A DNA stretch of 64,000 nt from Echinometra lucunter (GCA_029962745.1 CM057161.1:5730887-5794886); one strand, 5' to 3'; counted from the stretch's first letter, positions 10,501 through 21,171 are shown. Made by a program: numbers and translations. Notes: a model not told the origin generated them from the sequence alone.

Positions 10501-12680
10501 AGTAGATAGAACAGAACAATGGAAACTGAAGGGGATATAAAAGGTGCATAGAGCATAGAGGAGATCAAAGGAAGTGCCTTTGCATATATTGTAATAAAAA
10601 AGTTTAGTACATCAAAGATATACCTTCAAGTCTTATAGAGTAAAATATAACAAGCACAACACTAAAATATGTCATCAAAATTGGAAGAAAATGTAATGAC
10701 GTTACTTTTTTGCATTTTTTTTCTCAATAAAATGGTTTCATGCATATTCAATGAGCAAGGTGATGATATCACACCTCAACTTTTGTATTTTATTATGTGA
10801 AATAGTTATTCAAATTTTCTGCTCTAGACATAATAAACTGGGATGACTGACTCCTAATGGAATGTTTATGATCATTGTTGGTATTTAGTTATGTCCATAT
10901 AAGGGATAGATTTTTTATACACCTATGATGTGTTGTGCTTGTTAAATTTACTCTACTTTCCAAATTATCAGATTTTCAGCCGAGATTCCCCCTTTATTTC
11001 TGATTTATATTTATTGTCAGTTTGGTTGTGCAAAGAAAATTTGTTTGCTGCTTTATCTAGGTGAAAGCAGACAAAACATGTTAAAAGTTATTCGTTTCAA
11101 ATACTTAAGTGGTAAAAAGATGTTCAGATAATGATCCAAACAACAGTTGTCTCCACACTTTTTTGTCTTGCCTGAACAAAGTTTGGCAGAGACCTTGTAA
11201 TCTCTCTCTCTCTATCACACATGGAATTGTGATGAATGGATGGTACAAATTATGCATTGCATTACAATGAGGAGATGATGCAATGTATGTACATCATTGC
11301 ATCACAGTGAGCAGATAAGATATAATCTTACCTTCTATCATTACTCGACAATAAGGGAGTGTGCCAAGGTTAATTAAGCATATTAAATCATAATATCATA
11401 ATATTCATCTTTTGCAGGAGACCTGTGTGGTTTAACTGCACTGCTGCTGATGTTACATAAGCCACTGACAAAGACCAAGAACCCCACCTCGAGTTCAAGA
11501 GCATCGAGTTTGGAGCACTTCATCCAGTACAGACCTGTAAGTAGTCAGTTAGCGAATATGCGAATTTTTGGGTTCCCTACCAGACATCAATTAATCCTTA
11601 AATTCCTGGTCCCACAATGCTTCTTTTTTGGTGTGTGTTTCTTGCTATATTCACAATTTTTTTCCCTCTCTGTTTTTTTTTCTGTCTGTCCCTCTCTTCA
11701 TTGGGTTTTTCTCCACCCGGCCTAATTAGTATATTTTGTTTTCTTTTGTTCCCGGGCTTTGTGCCACCTCTTTGTGGATCTTCCTCTACATTGGTTAATG
11801 CCTCTCCCCCCTTGTCTTTTCACTATGAAAACTTGTCTATTTTTCTGTGTATCCTATGTATTAAGAATTGTGAATAATCATTAAAAAGAAATTAATTGTA
11901 TTTATTTATCCAAAAACAATATCAACTTCATGAATAATAACAAATGCAAAAATATGAACAAAGAAAAATTATAATATGATGATTAGAAATTGCAGATCCA
12001 GAACTTGAAAGAGGCCATAATGCAGTGGTGTAAGCCATCCTGAAGATGCATTCCAATATCTTATGTAATACAAATTTCAGCTGATACATTCAGTCATTAA
12101 TCTCCCCTTCACTGGCAAAACCTCATTGTTGGCTGTTTATAGATTGTGGCAGCCTCCCAAAGCTTCATCCATGGGTTTCAAATATACTACAGGTTTACAT
12201 CATCATCATGTAATATTTTCCTCCCTGTTTGAATATGAGATTAATTAGGTTCTACATATGTTTGAATATGATATTGTTGGGGCCTATGCTTTTAAAATTT
12301 GTAGCTCATGTTGTCAATGCTCAACTATCACTTCTTTATGCTTTGCCAGATTGGGACAGACGTTCAAGCGGCAGCAGCTGGGGAAGTCTGCTGAGTTTCG
12401 GCAGCCCTATATTCTAGCCCTTGGACACAGACGCAAGCCACTACAATATTTCTTGATTGCAGACAAGGTAGTGATTGAAGCGGGACAGAATGTGGTGGAA
12501 GCCACTGACAGGCTTTTTAAGTCTCATTATGTATTTGGAGTCCATTTTGCCCAAGTAATTCAAAATTTCTGGGAGTTCATGGCATCTGAAGTGTACAGGG
12601 TCATGCAGGCATCTGATACCAAAGCCTCTGTAAGAAGTATGGCGTTATCGATCCGAAATTTAAAGTTAACCGAGCAGTAG
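4321..12680 (+). CDS. Multi-exon SAMD3-like uncharacterised gene, 5' exons damaged
   Basis: Exon chain inferred from splice sites and reading phase: 5236-5382, 6561-6655, 7315-7356, 7602-7769, 8392-8559, 10010-10163, 11418-11536 and 12360-12680 (stop TAG). Phases agree across 5236-5382 to 6561-6655 (phase 2) and across every junction from 7315 to the stop (0, 0, 0, 1, 0). Conserved-looking pieces are NPQRRLLAVGR (frame-shifted within the 5236 exon), EGFIEYRFKNMRP, FPRIQEMPEL, SLEHFIQYRP and a last exon with QPYILALG, YFLIADKVVIEA and VFGVHFAQVIQNFWEF. These resemble the widespread multicopy metazoan proteins annotated as SAMD3-like or uncharacterised; the function is unknown. The 5236 exon needs a frame change near 5310. 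The 6561 exon ends in phase 1 and would create a stop if joined directly to 7315, so an exon or base is missing there. From 7315 onward the frame is clean. Whether the gene is active is unclear. Confidence 0.6.
7390..7500. repeat. 111-bp foldback (near-perfect palindrome)
   Basis: GAGTCAAAGGGGG at the left end pairs with CCCCTTTTGACTC at the right. Inside, CCTAGCAGAATCTTCTTC pairs with GAAGAAGATTCTGCTAGG. It lies in the intron between the 7315-7356 and 7602-7769 exons. Both arms are highly similar, so insertion or arm homogenisation looks recent. Confidence 0.75.
8713..9330. repeat. Dispersed repeat family A, copy 1
   Basis: Starts with AAACTGGCAGGGGTGGGGGG then TCACC plus a C run, followed by TTTGAGACCAAATTTACGACG and CCGAAATTACGCA. 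A second copy in the same orientation lies at about 13650-14200 (TTTGAGACCAAATTTGCGACG, CCGAAATTATGCA). Both share a trailing CAG..TTGTAGATTA phrase near 9308 and 14160. It lies in an intron of the SAMD3-like gene. Confidence 0.6.
9353..9801. repeat. Large foldback element, about 450 bp
   Basis: The left arm (AAAGTTTGAG, GAGCATTTGAATGTCAAGATCACTAATGC split by small differences, CATTGGCAATGC, TGATGTCACAGAC) is repeated in reverse complement on the right (GTCTGTGACATCACA, GCATTGCCAATGGGA, GCATTAGTGATCTGA, CTCAAACTTT). The arms are about 130 bp around a spacer of about 190 bp that includes a run of eight G. The internal TGATGTCAC and CTCAAACTTT words recur in the foldback at 61806-62383. Confidence 0.7.
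10637..10954. repeat. MITE-like element with about 25-bp terminal inverted repeats, in an intron
   Basis: AGAGTAAAATATAACAAGCA at the left end pairs with TGCTTGTTAAATTTACTCT at the right, and ACAAC/GTTGT extends the pairing inward. A further fragment of the same end (GTAGAGTAAAATATAA) lies at about 10221-10238. GGCTGAAA near 10188 and TTTTCAGCC near 10973 form an outer inverted pair, suggesting nested insertion. No clear target-site duplication was found. Confidence 0.5.
11164..11195. repeat. Short palindromic repeat head (CCTGAACAAAGTTTGG core)
   Basis: TGTCTTGCCTGAACAAAGTTTGGCAGAGACC is an imperfect palindrome whose outer GTCT and AGAC ends also pair. A related copy (TGTCTCACCTGAACAAAGTTCAGCAGAGAC, shown in two parts TGTCTCACCTGAAC and AAAGTTCAGCAGAGAC) lies at 14358-14387. 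Confidence 0.45.
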
Positions 12681-12830
12681 CTTGGACAACAAAACTAAGC
12701 GGCTTTCAAGGACAGGCTTCTCACTCACCTTACCTTTGTAATTCATAAGCACATTTGCTGTCTATATGAACATGACAGAGAATAGTTTCTCTAAGGCTGT
12801 TATTTTGGATTTTGTACATAAACTAAAAAT

Positions 12831-12836
12831 AATAAA
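12831..12836 (+). promoter_or_regulatory. Candidate polyadenylation signal AATAAA of the SAMD3-like gene
   Basis: A canonical AATAAA lies about 150 bp after the TAG stop at 12678-12680. It is in A-rich DNA, so chance occurrence is possible, but position and strand fit. Confidence 0.45.
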
Positions 12837-13186
12837 ATATGAAAATAAGAGATGTTTTGTACAGATTCCAATGGTATAAATATACGCTGAGTGAGAAAAT
12901 GTTGTTCATATAGGTAGTCTTGTATGCAGACCATTTATGAAAGAAGTTCTAATTTACATATTTTTAATTATGCAGAGCAAAGAAGTAGTACAAGGTTGTT
13001 ATTTCAAGCTTTAATGAAGCGATCGGGATAGTAGTGGTTTGGAGTAAAAGCAAAGTTAGTGGTTAATTTATGCCAGAACAATGAGCCCTTGTATGAAATT
13101 GTCTGAATTAAGATGTACACATGTTCCGAGACAAAATGAGTTTGTTTACTACTTGTGAGCCTAACAGTTGAAAAGAAATGTTTATT

Positions 13187-13560
13187 ATACCCCTGCCAAA
13201 CGAAGTTTGAAGGGGGTATGTAGTAATCAGCGTATGGTTGGGCGGGTGGTCCGTTGCAAATCTTGCGGATCGAACTTCTTCCTCATTTTTCAACTAATAC
13301 TCGTGAAAATTGGCACGTAGATTAGTCTTGTTGTGAGGATGTGCAAGACACATTTTTCTTAAGTGTTGGAAACTGTGCGTTGTCGGGGTAATGGCATGTA
13401 TTGGCATAAAATTCGGTAAAAATCTTGCGGATCGAACTACCGGGGTACTTCAAGTTTTCAACCAATATTCATGAAATTTGGCACATATATTGGTCTGCTT
13501 GTGAGGATGTGCAGACACATTTTTCACAAAAATAACTAGAAGACAAAGTGATATCTAGTT
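13187..13560. repeat. Dispersed repeat family B, copy 1, with palindromic head
   Basis: Begins with a 33-bp imperfect palindrome, ATACCCCTGCCAAACGAAG followed by TTTGAAGGGGGTAT. The body has CTTGCGGATCGAACT twice (near 13263 and 13423) and GTGAGGATGTGCA twice, so it is itself an internal duplication of about 165 bp. A second copy is at 14781-15235. This head type is widely seen in marine invertebrate genomes; class unknown to me. Confidence 0.6.
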
Positions 13561-13649
13561 TTATATACATTGCTGAGAGTGATTTATTATTCATGAGTCA
13601 TTAGGTAAAGAATCAAGCAGAATTTACAGCTTCTTTATTAAGACATAAA

Positions 13650-14200
13650 GACAAATTTAACCCTAAATAGACTGGGGAGGGGGAGGGTGAAAGGCCCCCC
13701 GAGAAATTTTTTTTGCAATAATCTTTATTGATAAATCTCATGCAACTTTGAGACCAAATTTGCGACGCCTGGGTATGCAGTCCGAAATTATGCATAATTA
13801 TGTAAGTGCCGAAAGACCCAAAATTGCTCAAAATGCAAATTCTGTTTGTAGGCAAAATTCATACCATTCTTTAAAATCAATTAATTTCATGTTATAAAAT
13901 TATTGCCAACAATTTCCATCCAAAAAGTCTAAAACAAAGTAATACGTATGAAATTTCAAAAACAATTAAATACTTAAAACTCTTTGATACTGATTATTTT
14001 TTCATGTGCATTTGGTCAGAATCTCACAGGGAGTCTCAAAACAAAAGATTAGCGGTACAAGGGCCTTATAGTTTAAAACAGTCAAATTCTAATTTCATGC
14101 ATAAATTAGGATAATTAATAAATTAATTTGAATAATTTTGGAACAATCAAATAGTATACAGTTTTGTAGATTAAGTCATGGATGACGTGCATGACTATTT
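13650..14200. repeat. Dispersed repeat family A, copy 2
   Basis: Same orientation and phrase order as the copy at 8713: a G-rich arm then a C run near 13670-13700, TTTGAGACCAAATTTGCGACG near 13748, and CCGAAATTATGCATAATTAT near 13782. A C run at 14260-14272 follows shortly after. Confidence 0.55.
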
Positions 14201-14357
14201 TTCGTTGCAATTGTGCGATCAACAAAGTCGAGATTAATCGGGGACCTTTAGGGCATTTAACCCCCCCCCCCCTCCAACAGTATTTCCATCCTCCAAAATA
14301 CTCCAGTCTGATTAAGGTTAAACTTTCATTTTCATACTTATTTTGCTCTTTTTGTCT

Positions 14358-14387
14358 CACCTGAACAAAGTTCAGCAGAGACTTAAT
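14358..14387. repeat. Short palindromic repeat head, second copy
   Basis: CCTGAACAAAGTTCAG core with outer GTCTC and GAGAC pairing. Related to the copy at 11164. Confidence 0.45.
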
Positions 14388-14480
14388 CACGGTCCCTGTT
14401 GGTCTTTTACAACAATCTGAAAGTATTTGTTTAACTTGCTTTTATTTCTGCAATTTATGAATTTGAGTACACATGACTAT

Positions 14481-14587
14481 TTGCGGCGGAGCAGAGGTTT
14501 ATCTTTTGTGTTTTGGGGGGACGGCTATTTTTGCATCTTCCCCCCCCCCCAAACACCAAAGATAATCCTCTGCTCCTCCACCTATGC
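14481..14587. mobile_element. 107-bp foldback flanked by 10-bp direct repeats
   Basis: The arms GGAGCAGAGG...ATCTTT...GTGTTTTGGGGG and CCCCCAAACAC..AAAGAT..CCTCTGCTCC pair over about 45 bp around a loop of about 20 bp. The whole is bracketed by ACATGACTAT at 14471-14480 and 14588-14597, which looks like a target-site duplication. With no coding capacity it would be a non-autonomous insertion. Confidence 0.65.
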
Positions 14588-14780
14588 ACATGACTATAAT
14601 TAATTATGCCATGAAGTTATTTACTGTGACACTGATTAGTGCTGAAAAACAAGTTGCATTGTAAACTCTTTCAATATTAATATTGTCTGGTCACTTATCC
14701 CTTCCTTATTATATATGATATAACTTATACTGTGTATTTTTATAAATTTATATCAAATCACAGCACCTAATATCATAATT

Positions 14781-15235
14781 ATGAAGTTTGAAGGTGGTAT
14801 ATAGTAATCAAATTAAGTTTGAAGCGGGTATAAATATAGTAACCAAATGAAGTTTGAAGGGGGTATATAGTAATCAGCGTATGGTCGGGCGGCGGTCCGT
14901 TGCAAATCTTGTGGATCAAACTACTTCCTTATTTTTCAACCAATACTCATGAAATTTTTGGCACATACATTGGTCTTGGTGTGAGAATGTTCAGGACACA
15001 TTTTCCACATATTTTGGAAACTGTTGCCATGGTAACGGCATGTAATGTCAGAAAATTTGGTAAAAATCTTGCGGATCGAACTACTTCCTCAGTTCTTAAC
15101 CAATTTGGCACAAACATTTGTCTTGGTGTGAGGATGTGCAAGACACATTTTTAACATGTGTTGAAAATCGTGTTGTCATGGTAACAGCATGTTTTTGATG
15201 GAGGGGGGGGGTATTAATCCCCTTTGGTGATATTT
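14781..15235. repeat. Dispersed repeat family B, copy 2, with reiterated head
   Basis: The head phrase (GAAGTTTGAAGG/C then GGTATA and TAGTAATCA) occurs three times in tandem near 14783, 14815 and 14849. It is followed by the body shared with 13187-13560 (GTCCGTTGCAAATCTTG, CTTGCGGATCGAACTACTTC, GTGAGGATGTGCA). Confidence 0.6.
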
Positions 15236-15340
15236 CTAGTTCACCTTATAATTGTACAGAATATTTAATGTTTCTACTTTCATTATATTGATTGAGAATT
15301 GATTGTACAATACTCTTCAGACATAATCACATTACACTCT

Positions 15341-15475
15341 GATGTGTATTGTTAATGTAAATAATTATTTGAAAGCATTGAATTTGGAATGTTAACTGAT
15401 GAAATGTGTATTGTTGCAATGTAAATAATTCTTTGACAGCATTGAATTTTGAATTTAAACTGGTGAAATGTTATG
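15341..15475. repeat. Local tandem duplication, about 65-bp unit
   Basis: GTGTATTGTT..AATGTAAATAATT..TTTGA.AGCATTGAATTT appears twice (from 15343 and from 15406). An AATAAA lies just downstream at 15478. No gene was assigned to it. Confidence 0.55.
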
Positions 15476-15499
15476 AAAATAAAGTTGTAAAAGCACCCA

Positions 15500-16965
15500 T
15501 TTCTTTATTTCATATTGTGTACTTTTTTTTTAGTTTGTGAAAGTGTCAATCTAGAAGGGATTTATAATTAATTCATAACTGATTAGTTTTTAATCTAATT
15601 TGATTATGATTGATGTAATCTTCCTAAAGATTAAAAATTAGTAATCCAAGAAAAGTTTACTTTTTAATCTGAAGGGATTTGTCCCTCAGGACAATCTGAG
15701 CTGGATTAAAAAGTTAATCTATTTGATTACAATTATAATCGCTCGAATTTAGAGAGTAACAATTGATCCAAGTAGACGCGTTGTTGCAATTTATAGGAAC
15801 CGCATTATTCTTGAGTAAAATGTAGCAACTGAGGGTATCAAAACATTATAGTAATTCCATTCAAAGAAGATTAGATGAAACATTTAGAATGCAGTTTAAG
15901 TGCTACCAATATTCTGGAAGATGTCCAACGGAGACTCTTTGACGCATATTGTTGTAATTCTTGTTACAGTATTCGGCTTGTGTAATTCATGGATACAAAA
16001 ATACGTTTTCATTTGCTTCAATATTTCATTATTCACCCTTCTTTTAATTGCTTTTTTGAAATAAATTTGAACTTTATATTTTCACCTTCCTATTTTTACA
16101 GTAAAGAAAGTAGTAATATCATGCAACGACATGTACATGTAAACTTAGAAATTCTAGATATTTGACGTTTGAAGAGAAAAACGAACAAAACATCTAGAAC
16201 TAAGATAAAGAATATTTATGAAAAGGTATGATTTACGTAAAATAGTTTTCTATGATGTTACTATGATAAGATCACAATACTGAGACTTTGGGATTTGGTT
16301 TTCATTGTATTAGAGTATAATCACCACCAGCATACTTCTCCTCCTCATCATCATTGTTTGTTCCATTGTTTGTTTGCATTTTCTGCAGTGTAATTATTAT
16401 TATGATGATCTATGTAAGGTATATGGCTTGTATGAAACAACAAAAAGGGCTCGAGTCATCGAAAAAGTCAGACAAAATCTGAACTCACGTTGGTTTAACA
16501 GAAAATCTTCATAAGATTTATTACGCTACCATCATCTTGTTCTGGCTGTATACCGGGGGTTCACTATATATCTCACATTACTTTGATCTCAACCGATTTG
16601 GTTAATCCAACACTCACGAACAAAGATAAAGGTATAAATCACTTTGTCGCTAAATCTTCCTCTCTCTCATTTCCCTGCTTCTGTCTTGTTTTTCTCAGTC
16701 ATGTCAGTACTCTTTTCTCTTTGCGAGTTTGCTGCTTCTGTCATGTCTACATTCGAATACAGTTGGATGAATACTTGTTTCCAGTTTCTCTCATGGAAAT
16801 AAAATCGATTTTCGGGAAAAATGTTGTTCTCTCCATTCGTATAGTTATGTTCCTCGCAAGGGGAAAATGTATAACGGAGCGGTGCACGAATTCGCCGAGA
16901 AAAGAGCTTTGCAAATTTCGGGCTAAGGTAAAGAAGTGCAACGCCAGAGGTCGGATTTAGAAGGA
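15500..16965. other. Intergenic, no gene seen
   Basis: AT-rich sequence with short chance frames. The longest (16583-16960) lacks recognisable motifs. Confidence 0.4.
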
Positions 16966-17458
16966 AATTGCAGCAATATTCCTTTGTGATTTAAAGATAA
17001 TCTTGTAAGATGAAGTGGAATTGTTTTAAATCGTGCCAGCTATCGTTAGAGTATGCACCTGAGGGTGATATTCAAGGGGAAATTCCACACTTCTTTGAAA
17101 TTTGCCGTTCCCCGGTAATCTGGAAGCTACGTTCTTCTTCAATTACATCGCAATGTCCCGTTCCCAATCAGAATACATGATTGGTATATGGTCCCTCTCC
17201 CTCTCTCCCTTCCTTCATATTCTCCACCACCTTTTTGTCTTCCTATCCCTCACTTTTTCTTGCTGTCTCAATCCTTGTGTTTTTCTCAACTCCTACACGC
17301 ATCTGTCTATTTCTCTATCTGCAGTCTCCTAAATGATATCTTCTTCAGCAAAAGTCTATATTTTTTCCATGGAAGGAAACTAAGTTTCCAAGCATTTTGC
17401 ATCATGCTACATTGTAATTTCCCACTTTCACTCAGGATGCATATTGGAATGTACGGTG

Positions 17459-17530
17459 AATCTGTCTGTCTGTCTGTCTGTCTGTCACTCTCTCTCTCTC
17501 TCTCTCTATCTTTCTCTCTCTCGCTCCCTC
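17459..17530. repeat. Compound microsatellite (TCTG)n then (TC)n
   Basis: Five or six TCTG units pass into TC repeats. The allelic stretch in copy B is near 28965-29035 with a different TC length and a TTATC interruption. Confidence 0.8.
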
Positions 17531-17818
17531 CCTTTCTTTTTCTCTCGCTCAAATGTTTTGTCTGTATCCTTGTCAGTTTCTCAACTCATAATCGCTACCT
17601 CCTCATCTGCCATCTTTCAAATCTACTTCAGAAAGACTATACAAGTATAATTATATTTTTTCCATGGACATGATGGAAGGACACTGCGTTCGTGAGATTT
17701 TTGCTTCTGCCTTGTCTCTTAACCGGTTGCCTGCTGGAACCGGGTGGCTCCTGTATTAAGTCTATGGGAATGAGAGAATTCAGTAGTCAACGGGTTAATG
17801 CTCTTGGACTTACTCTAA

Positions 17819-17860
17819 ATCTCTCTCTCTCTCTCTCTCTCTCTCCATCTCTCCCTCTCT
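17819..17860. repeat. (CT)n microsatellite
   Basis: A long CT run. The copy B counterpart at about 29332-29362 is longer. Further CT-rich DNA lies at 18050-18145. Confidence 0.8.
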
Positions 17861-18493
17861 TTCTCTTTCTTTCATTTCATTTCCTTAGGAAAAATCTTTA
17901 CTGCCAACCTGGCCAAGAGGGATACTTAAGATGAACATAACCACATATCCCATGGTGATCGATCAGTTCCATAGCTGAGAGAACCTTTTTAACAAATCAA
18001 GCCTGAAAAGGAAATGGAATATTCCTTTTGGAATTCTTCTCCGTCAATTCTCTCTAACTTTCTCTCTCCCTCTCTCTCCGTCGAAAACTCTTTTGCTCTT
18101 TATTCCTCTCTATCTCTAACTCTCACTCTCTCGCTCTTTCTCTCCTTCATTTCTTTGCTCCCGTATACAATAAACTATATTGCCGTTCTATGACATTTTT
18201 TTTTTCAAAACTGACTTTATTTTCTTGATTTGGGGTACTTTATGTATGCTCTACATGATGATGAAGAAAGTGAAGTTACATGATCCAAAATTTCCGAAAT
18301 ATAGACATATCAAAAGGAAACAACTCCATAGATTTCCACATAAAAGAGTGGTATATGTTCTTCATTTACTAAGAACGTCATTCTACAGAGTTGCTTCCTT
18401 GTGTCATTGGACGGCAGTATATTGCATAGACCGATATTCTTTGAAGGTTTCGATCAGGCCCCTAAAGCTCCGCCATTTTGTCCAGATCCATTA

Positions 18494-18748
18494 GAAGGCC
18501 GACCTAAGCACCATCAATATTTATGAGCAAAAATGGATAATTCATTTTGTAAGATGATTCCAAGGAGTCGCGTGCGTGTGTACATGATTTAAAACATTAC
18601 GCCCATCAGCTAAAAAAAATGCGCAATGATGCGCAATCAATGCGCAACAAATGCGCATTAAATCAAAGTATCATAATAATAGTGATACGCGCCATACGCG
18701 CAGTAGATATGAATAATGCAACAAAAACGGGTGCTTAGGTCGCCCTTC
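18494..18748. mobile_element. MITE-like element, about 255 bp, with ATGCGCA reiterations
   Basis: The left end GAAGGCCGACCTAAGCACC pairs with the right end GGGTGCTTAGGTCGCCCTTC. Inside, ATGCGCA occurs four times within about 40 bp near 18618-18658, followed by a GTGATACGCGCCATACGCGC stretch. The copy B counterpart is about 30008-30270. No clear target-site duplication. Confidence 0.6.
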
Positions 18749-18866
18749 AAAATTAATGATCCGAAAGAGGCGGGGCCTAATGCCATTCGCGTAATGATAT
18801 AAGCGCATGCTGCTTTTCGTCTAGTAAATTTATTATATGTCTATGGTTTCGATGGTGGTAGAACGT

Positions 18867-18998
18867 ATGGAAGTAGAAGGTTTCATGGTACACTAAGTAT
18901 TCTTTCTTGAAGATTGTCTTCAATTCCTTGAAGATTTCAGCACCACACTCCTCTTCAAGAAAGAATACTTGGTGTACCGTGAAGCCTTCCACTTCCAT
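18867..18998. repeat. 132-bp hairpin with 46-bp arms
   Basis: The left arm (18867-18912) begins ATGGAAGTAGAAGGTTTCAT and ends TATTCTTTCTTGAAG. The right arm (18953-18998) is its near-perfect reverse complement with a few mismatches, and the loop is 40 bases. The same structure is in copy B at 30383-30514. It could be transcribed into a long hairpin, but no promoter or expression evidence exists here. Confidence 0.75.
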
Positions 18999-20402
18999 GC
19001 ATAGACCCAATAATGTGAAAAGTATGATACAGGAACTAAAGTGATGTAATGCTTATAATTTTTCATAACACCTCTCCCTCTATTGCAATAAAAACACGCT
19101 AGCGGGTAATATAAAGACCTTACCCTTGTCACCTGCTTGTAGTGCGATTTTGTGCTTTGGCTTTGTAAAGTTTAATTCGTTTCATTCTTTCCACAGCACT
19201 ACAAACCAGAATCTCTTTTGGTTTGCAGCTTAAAAAACATATACGTGTTCTTTTGTGAAAGAAATTTGTAACCGACTCCTGTTTCCGAACTTGTCTTGCA
19301 CTACAATATTAATTTCCTGCCTAAATTTTCGACGGCGCCTTCTCGATCTTCATTTCTTCGTTATACTTACCTTTTAATCTATACCCCTGTCCTTGAGCCT
19401 TTGCCGATTCTGTCGTTCATTTAGGAAAGCCTATATCTAATACCCTTCCCCGGTTCAATCTAGAAAAAGAACTTGATCGATTGTCGCTAAATGACGTTTA
19501 TATTAGATGTCACCACGCTTTTCAATTCATTGTAGGATATTCGAGCTAGCTTGCAATACAATCTGTAATAGAGTACTTTTAGACATGATCGATAAACCGA
19601 TACGTGCTGCAGCATTCATTTTCTTGCAAGTGAAATATTATATTTCGATATACATTCCTAGGAATTCAATATTCACTTGATTTCATTTTGACAAGGAGGC
19701 TTCTTTTTCCAGCGACCTTTACATAATGTGCCTATGGTGCTAGTTTGAGTCAGCTCGAACAGTTAAACTGCCAAGTTATCTGTACTGATTGACTATTACT
19801 TCTTTCGAAAATGAGAACGTGTTTTCTCGAGAAGAAGATTGACAGAGAGTCGCATATTCCGTTTAGGAAACACTCCCTGAAGTGATCAATCTTCTATCCC
19901 CTAGCAATCAGAAATGAACATTAAGGAATCATTTGTGGAAAGTGATGTTTCATGCGTGGGATGTGAAACAATTGGAAGAATTGCGGGATGTCCCTTTTTC
20001 CACTTTGTCCACTTCTAAAAGTAGTTTACTTGAGAAAATCCAAATCAACTTTTGAAATGAACACTGTTTGCCAAAGGCGTCTACTGCGAAGGGGGAAAAA
20101 GGATACACTGACGTCTCTTTCGAAAGCATTCCTGTTAGCCAACACATTTCAAATTATATGCTTTACAAGAAATGAACAGCGTGTTGAAGGTGCTTCTCTC
20201 CTTCACATGAGATGTTCCGTCCAATCATGAAGATAAATTAAACAGGAAATGGAAATCATTACGGCTGATTACTTTACTTGCCTACTACGGAAGTATGTGT
20301 ATGCTTATAAAGAAGCACGACCGCCAGCTTGAAGGCCTCTCCGACGAATTAATACCTTAATACTTAAATTTCGTAATACATTAATACATTAATACCTTAC
20401 AA

Positions 20403-20477
20403 AGGCACCAGCGCATTCACTGGGTTTCGAACCTGGGTACTCGAAACCACTGCTCTACCACTGAGCCTCACACACGT
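20403..20477 (-). repeat. tRNA-like sequence (probable SINE head)
   Basis: The reverse complement contains GGCTCAGTGGTAGAGC (box A-like) and GGTTCGAAACC (box B-like) at tRNA spacing. The T-stem pairs poorly, so a functional tRNA is unlikely. The copy B counterpart is about 31913-31987. Confidence 0.45.
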
Positions 20478-21150
20478 AAACAAAATAATGATAAAATTCA
20501 GAACCTAAAATAACAGTTCATGTTCTTAAAGCATATGCGGAAAAGTGTGCTGAAGTAGAAGAGGACACATCTAACATTTCTGACAAGCCAAAAGGGTTAT
20601 TTTTCCTCCTGAATTATGTAATAATGTCAAATAATTATAACAAAATAGGTGGGGGTCCATCTCCCCATCCCCCATGTATTAAAAGAAGCCTTTCCAACCT
20701 TCCACCCCCCCCCCCCCCCCCCCCATCATCATAGATCTGTCGAGAGCTTCAAGGGCGTATCATCCTTTCACATCCTGCTCTAGAACAAGCATTTCAACTC
20801 CTTCTAGCTCTCAGCTAACGAAAGAATTATGGAATCAAAGACTACTCTTCCAATATGTCCTCAATTTTTTAAAGCATTTCTCTAACTTTTTAGGAGAAAA
20901 ATGTGGAGTTGAAAAATCGATGTTGCCGCAAAGCGCCTTTTCGAAGTAATTCCCGATGCATAAGTACATGATCACAAAAACAAATATGAATATTCAAGTT
21001 TAAAAGCAAAGCAAAGTCTCTACACTACTGAGAACGGTTTGGGGTTATTCCCAGGATAGCAACGGGAAAGTAATATATATAAAACGACATGCAAGGGACA
21101 TATGCCTTGCGCAGAAAATGTGAATGTTATTAACAATTCACTAAAGTGCA

Positions 21151-21171
21151 TATATATATATATATATATAT
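21151..21171. repeat. (TA)n microsatellite
   Basis: A pure TA run. In copy B the matching run (about 32646-32682) is longer and interrupted, an allele-length difference. Confidence 0.8.

Noticed and set aside
17188..17673. Open frames through CT repeats (also 23628-24191, 23688-24182, 35198-35650 and 40926-41237)
   Set aside because: They are Ser/Leu or Arg/Glu translations of microsatellites, open on both strands, and broken by indels between the two copies.
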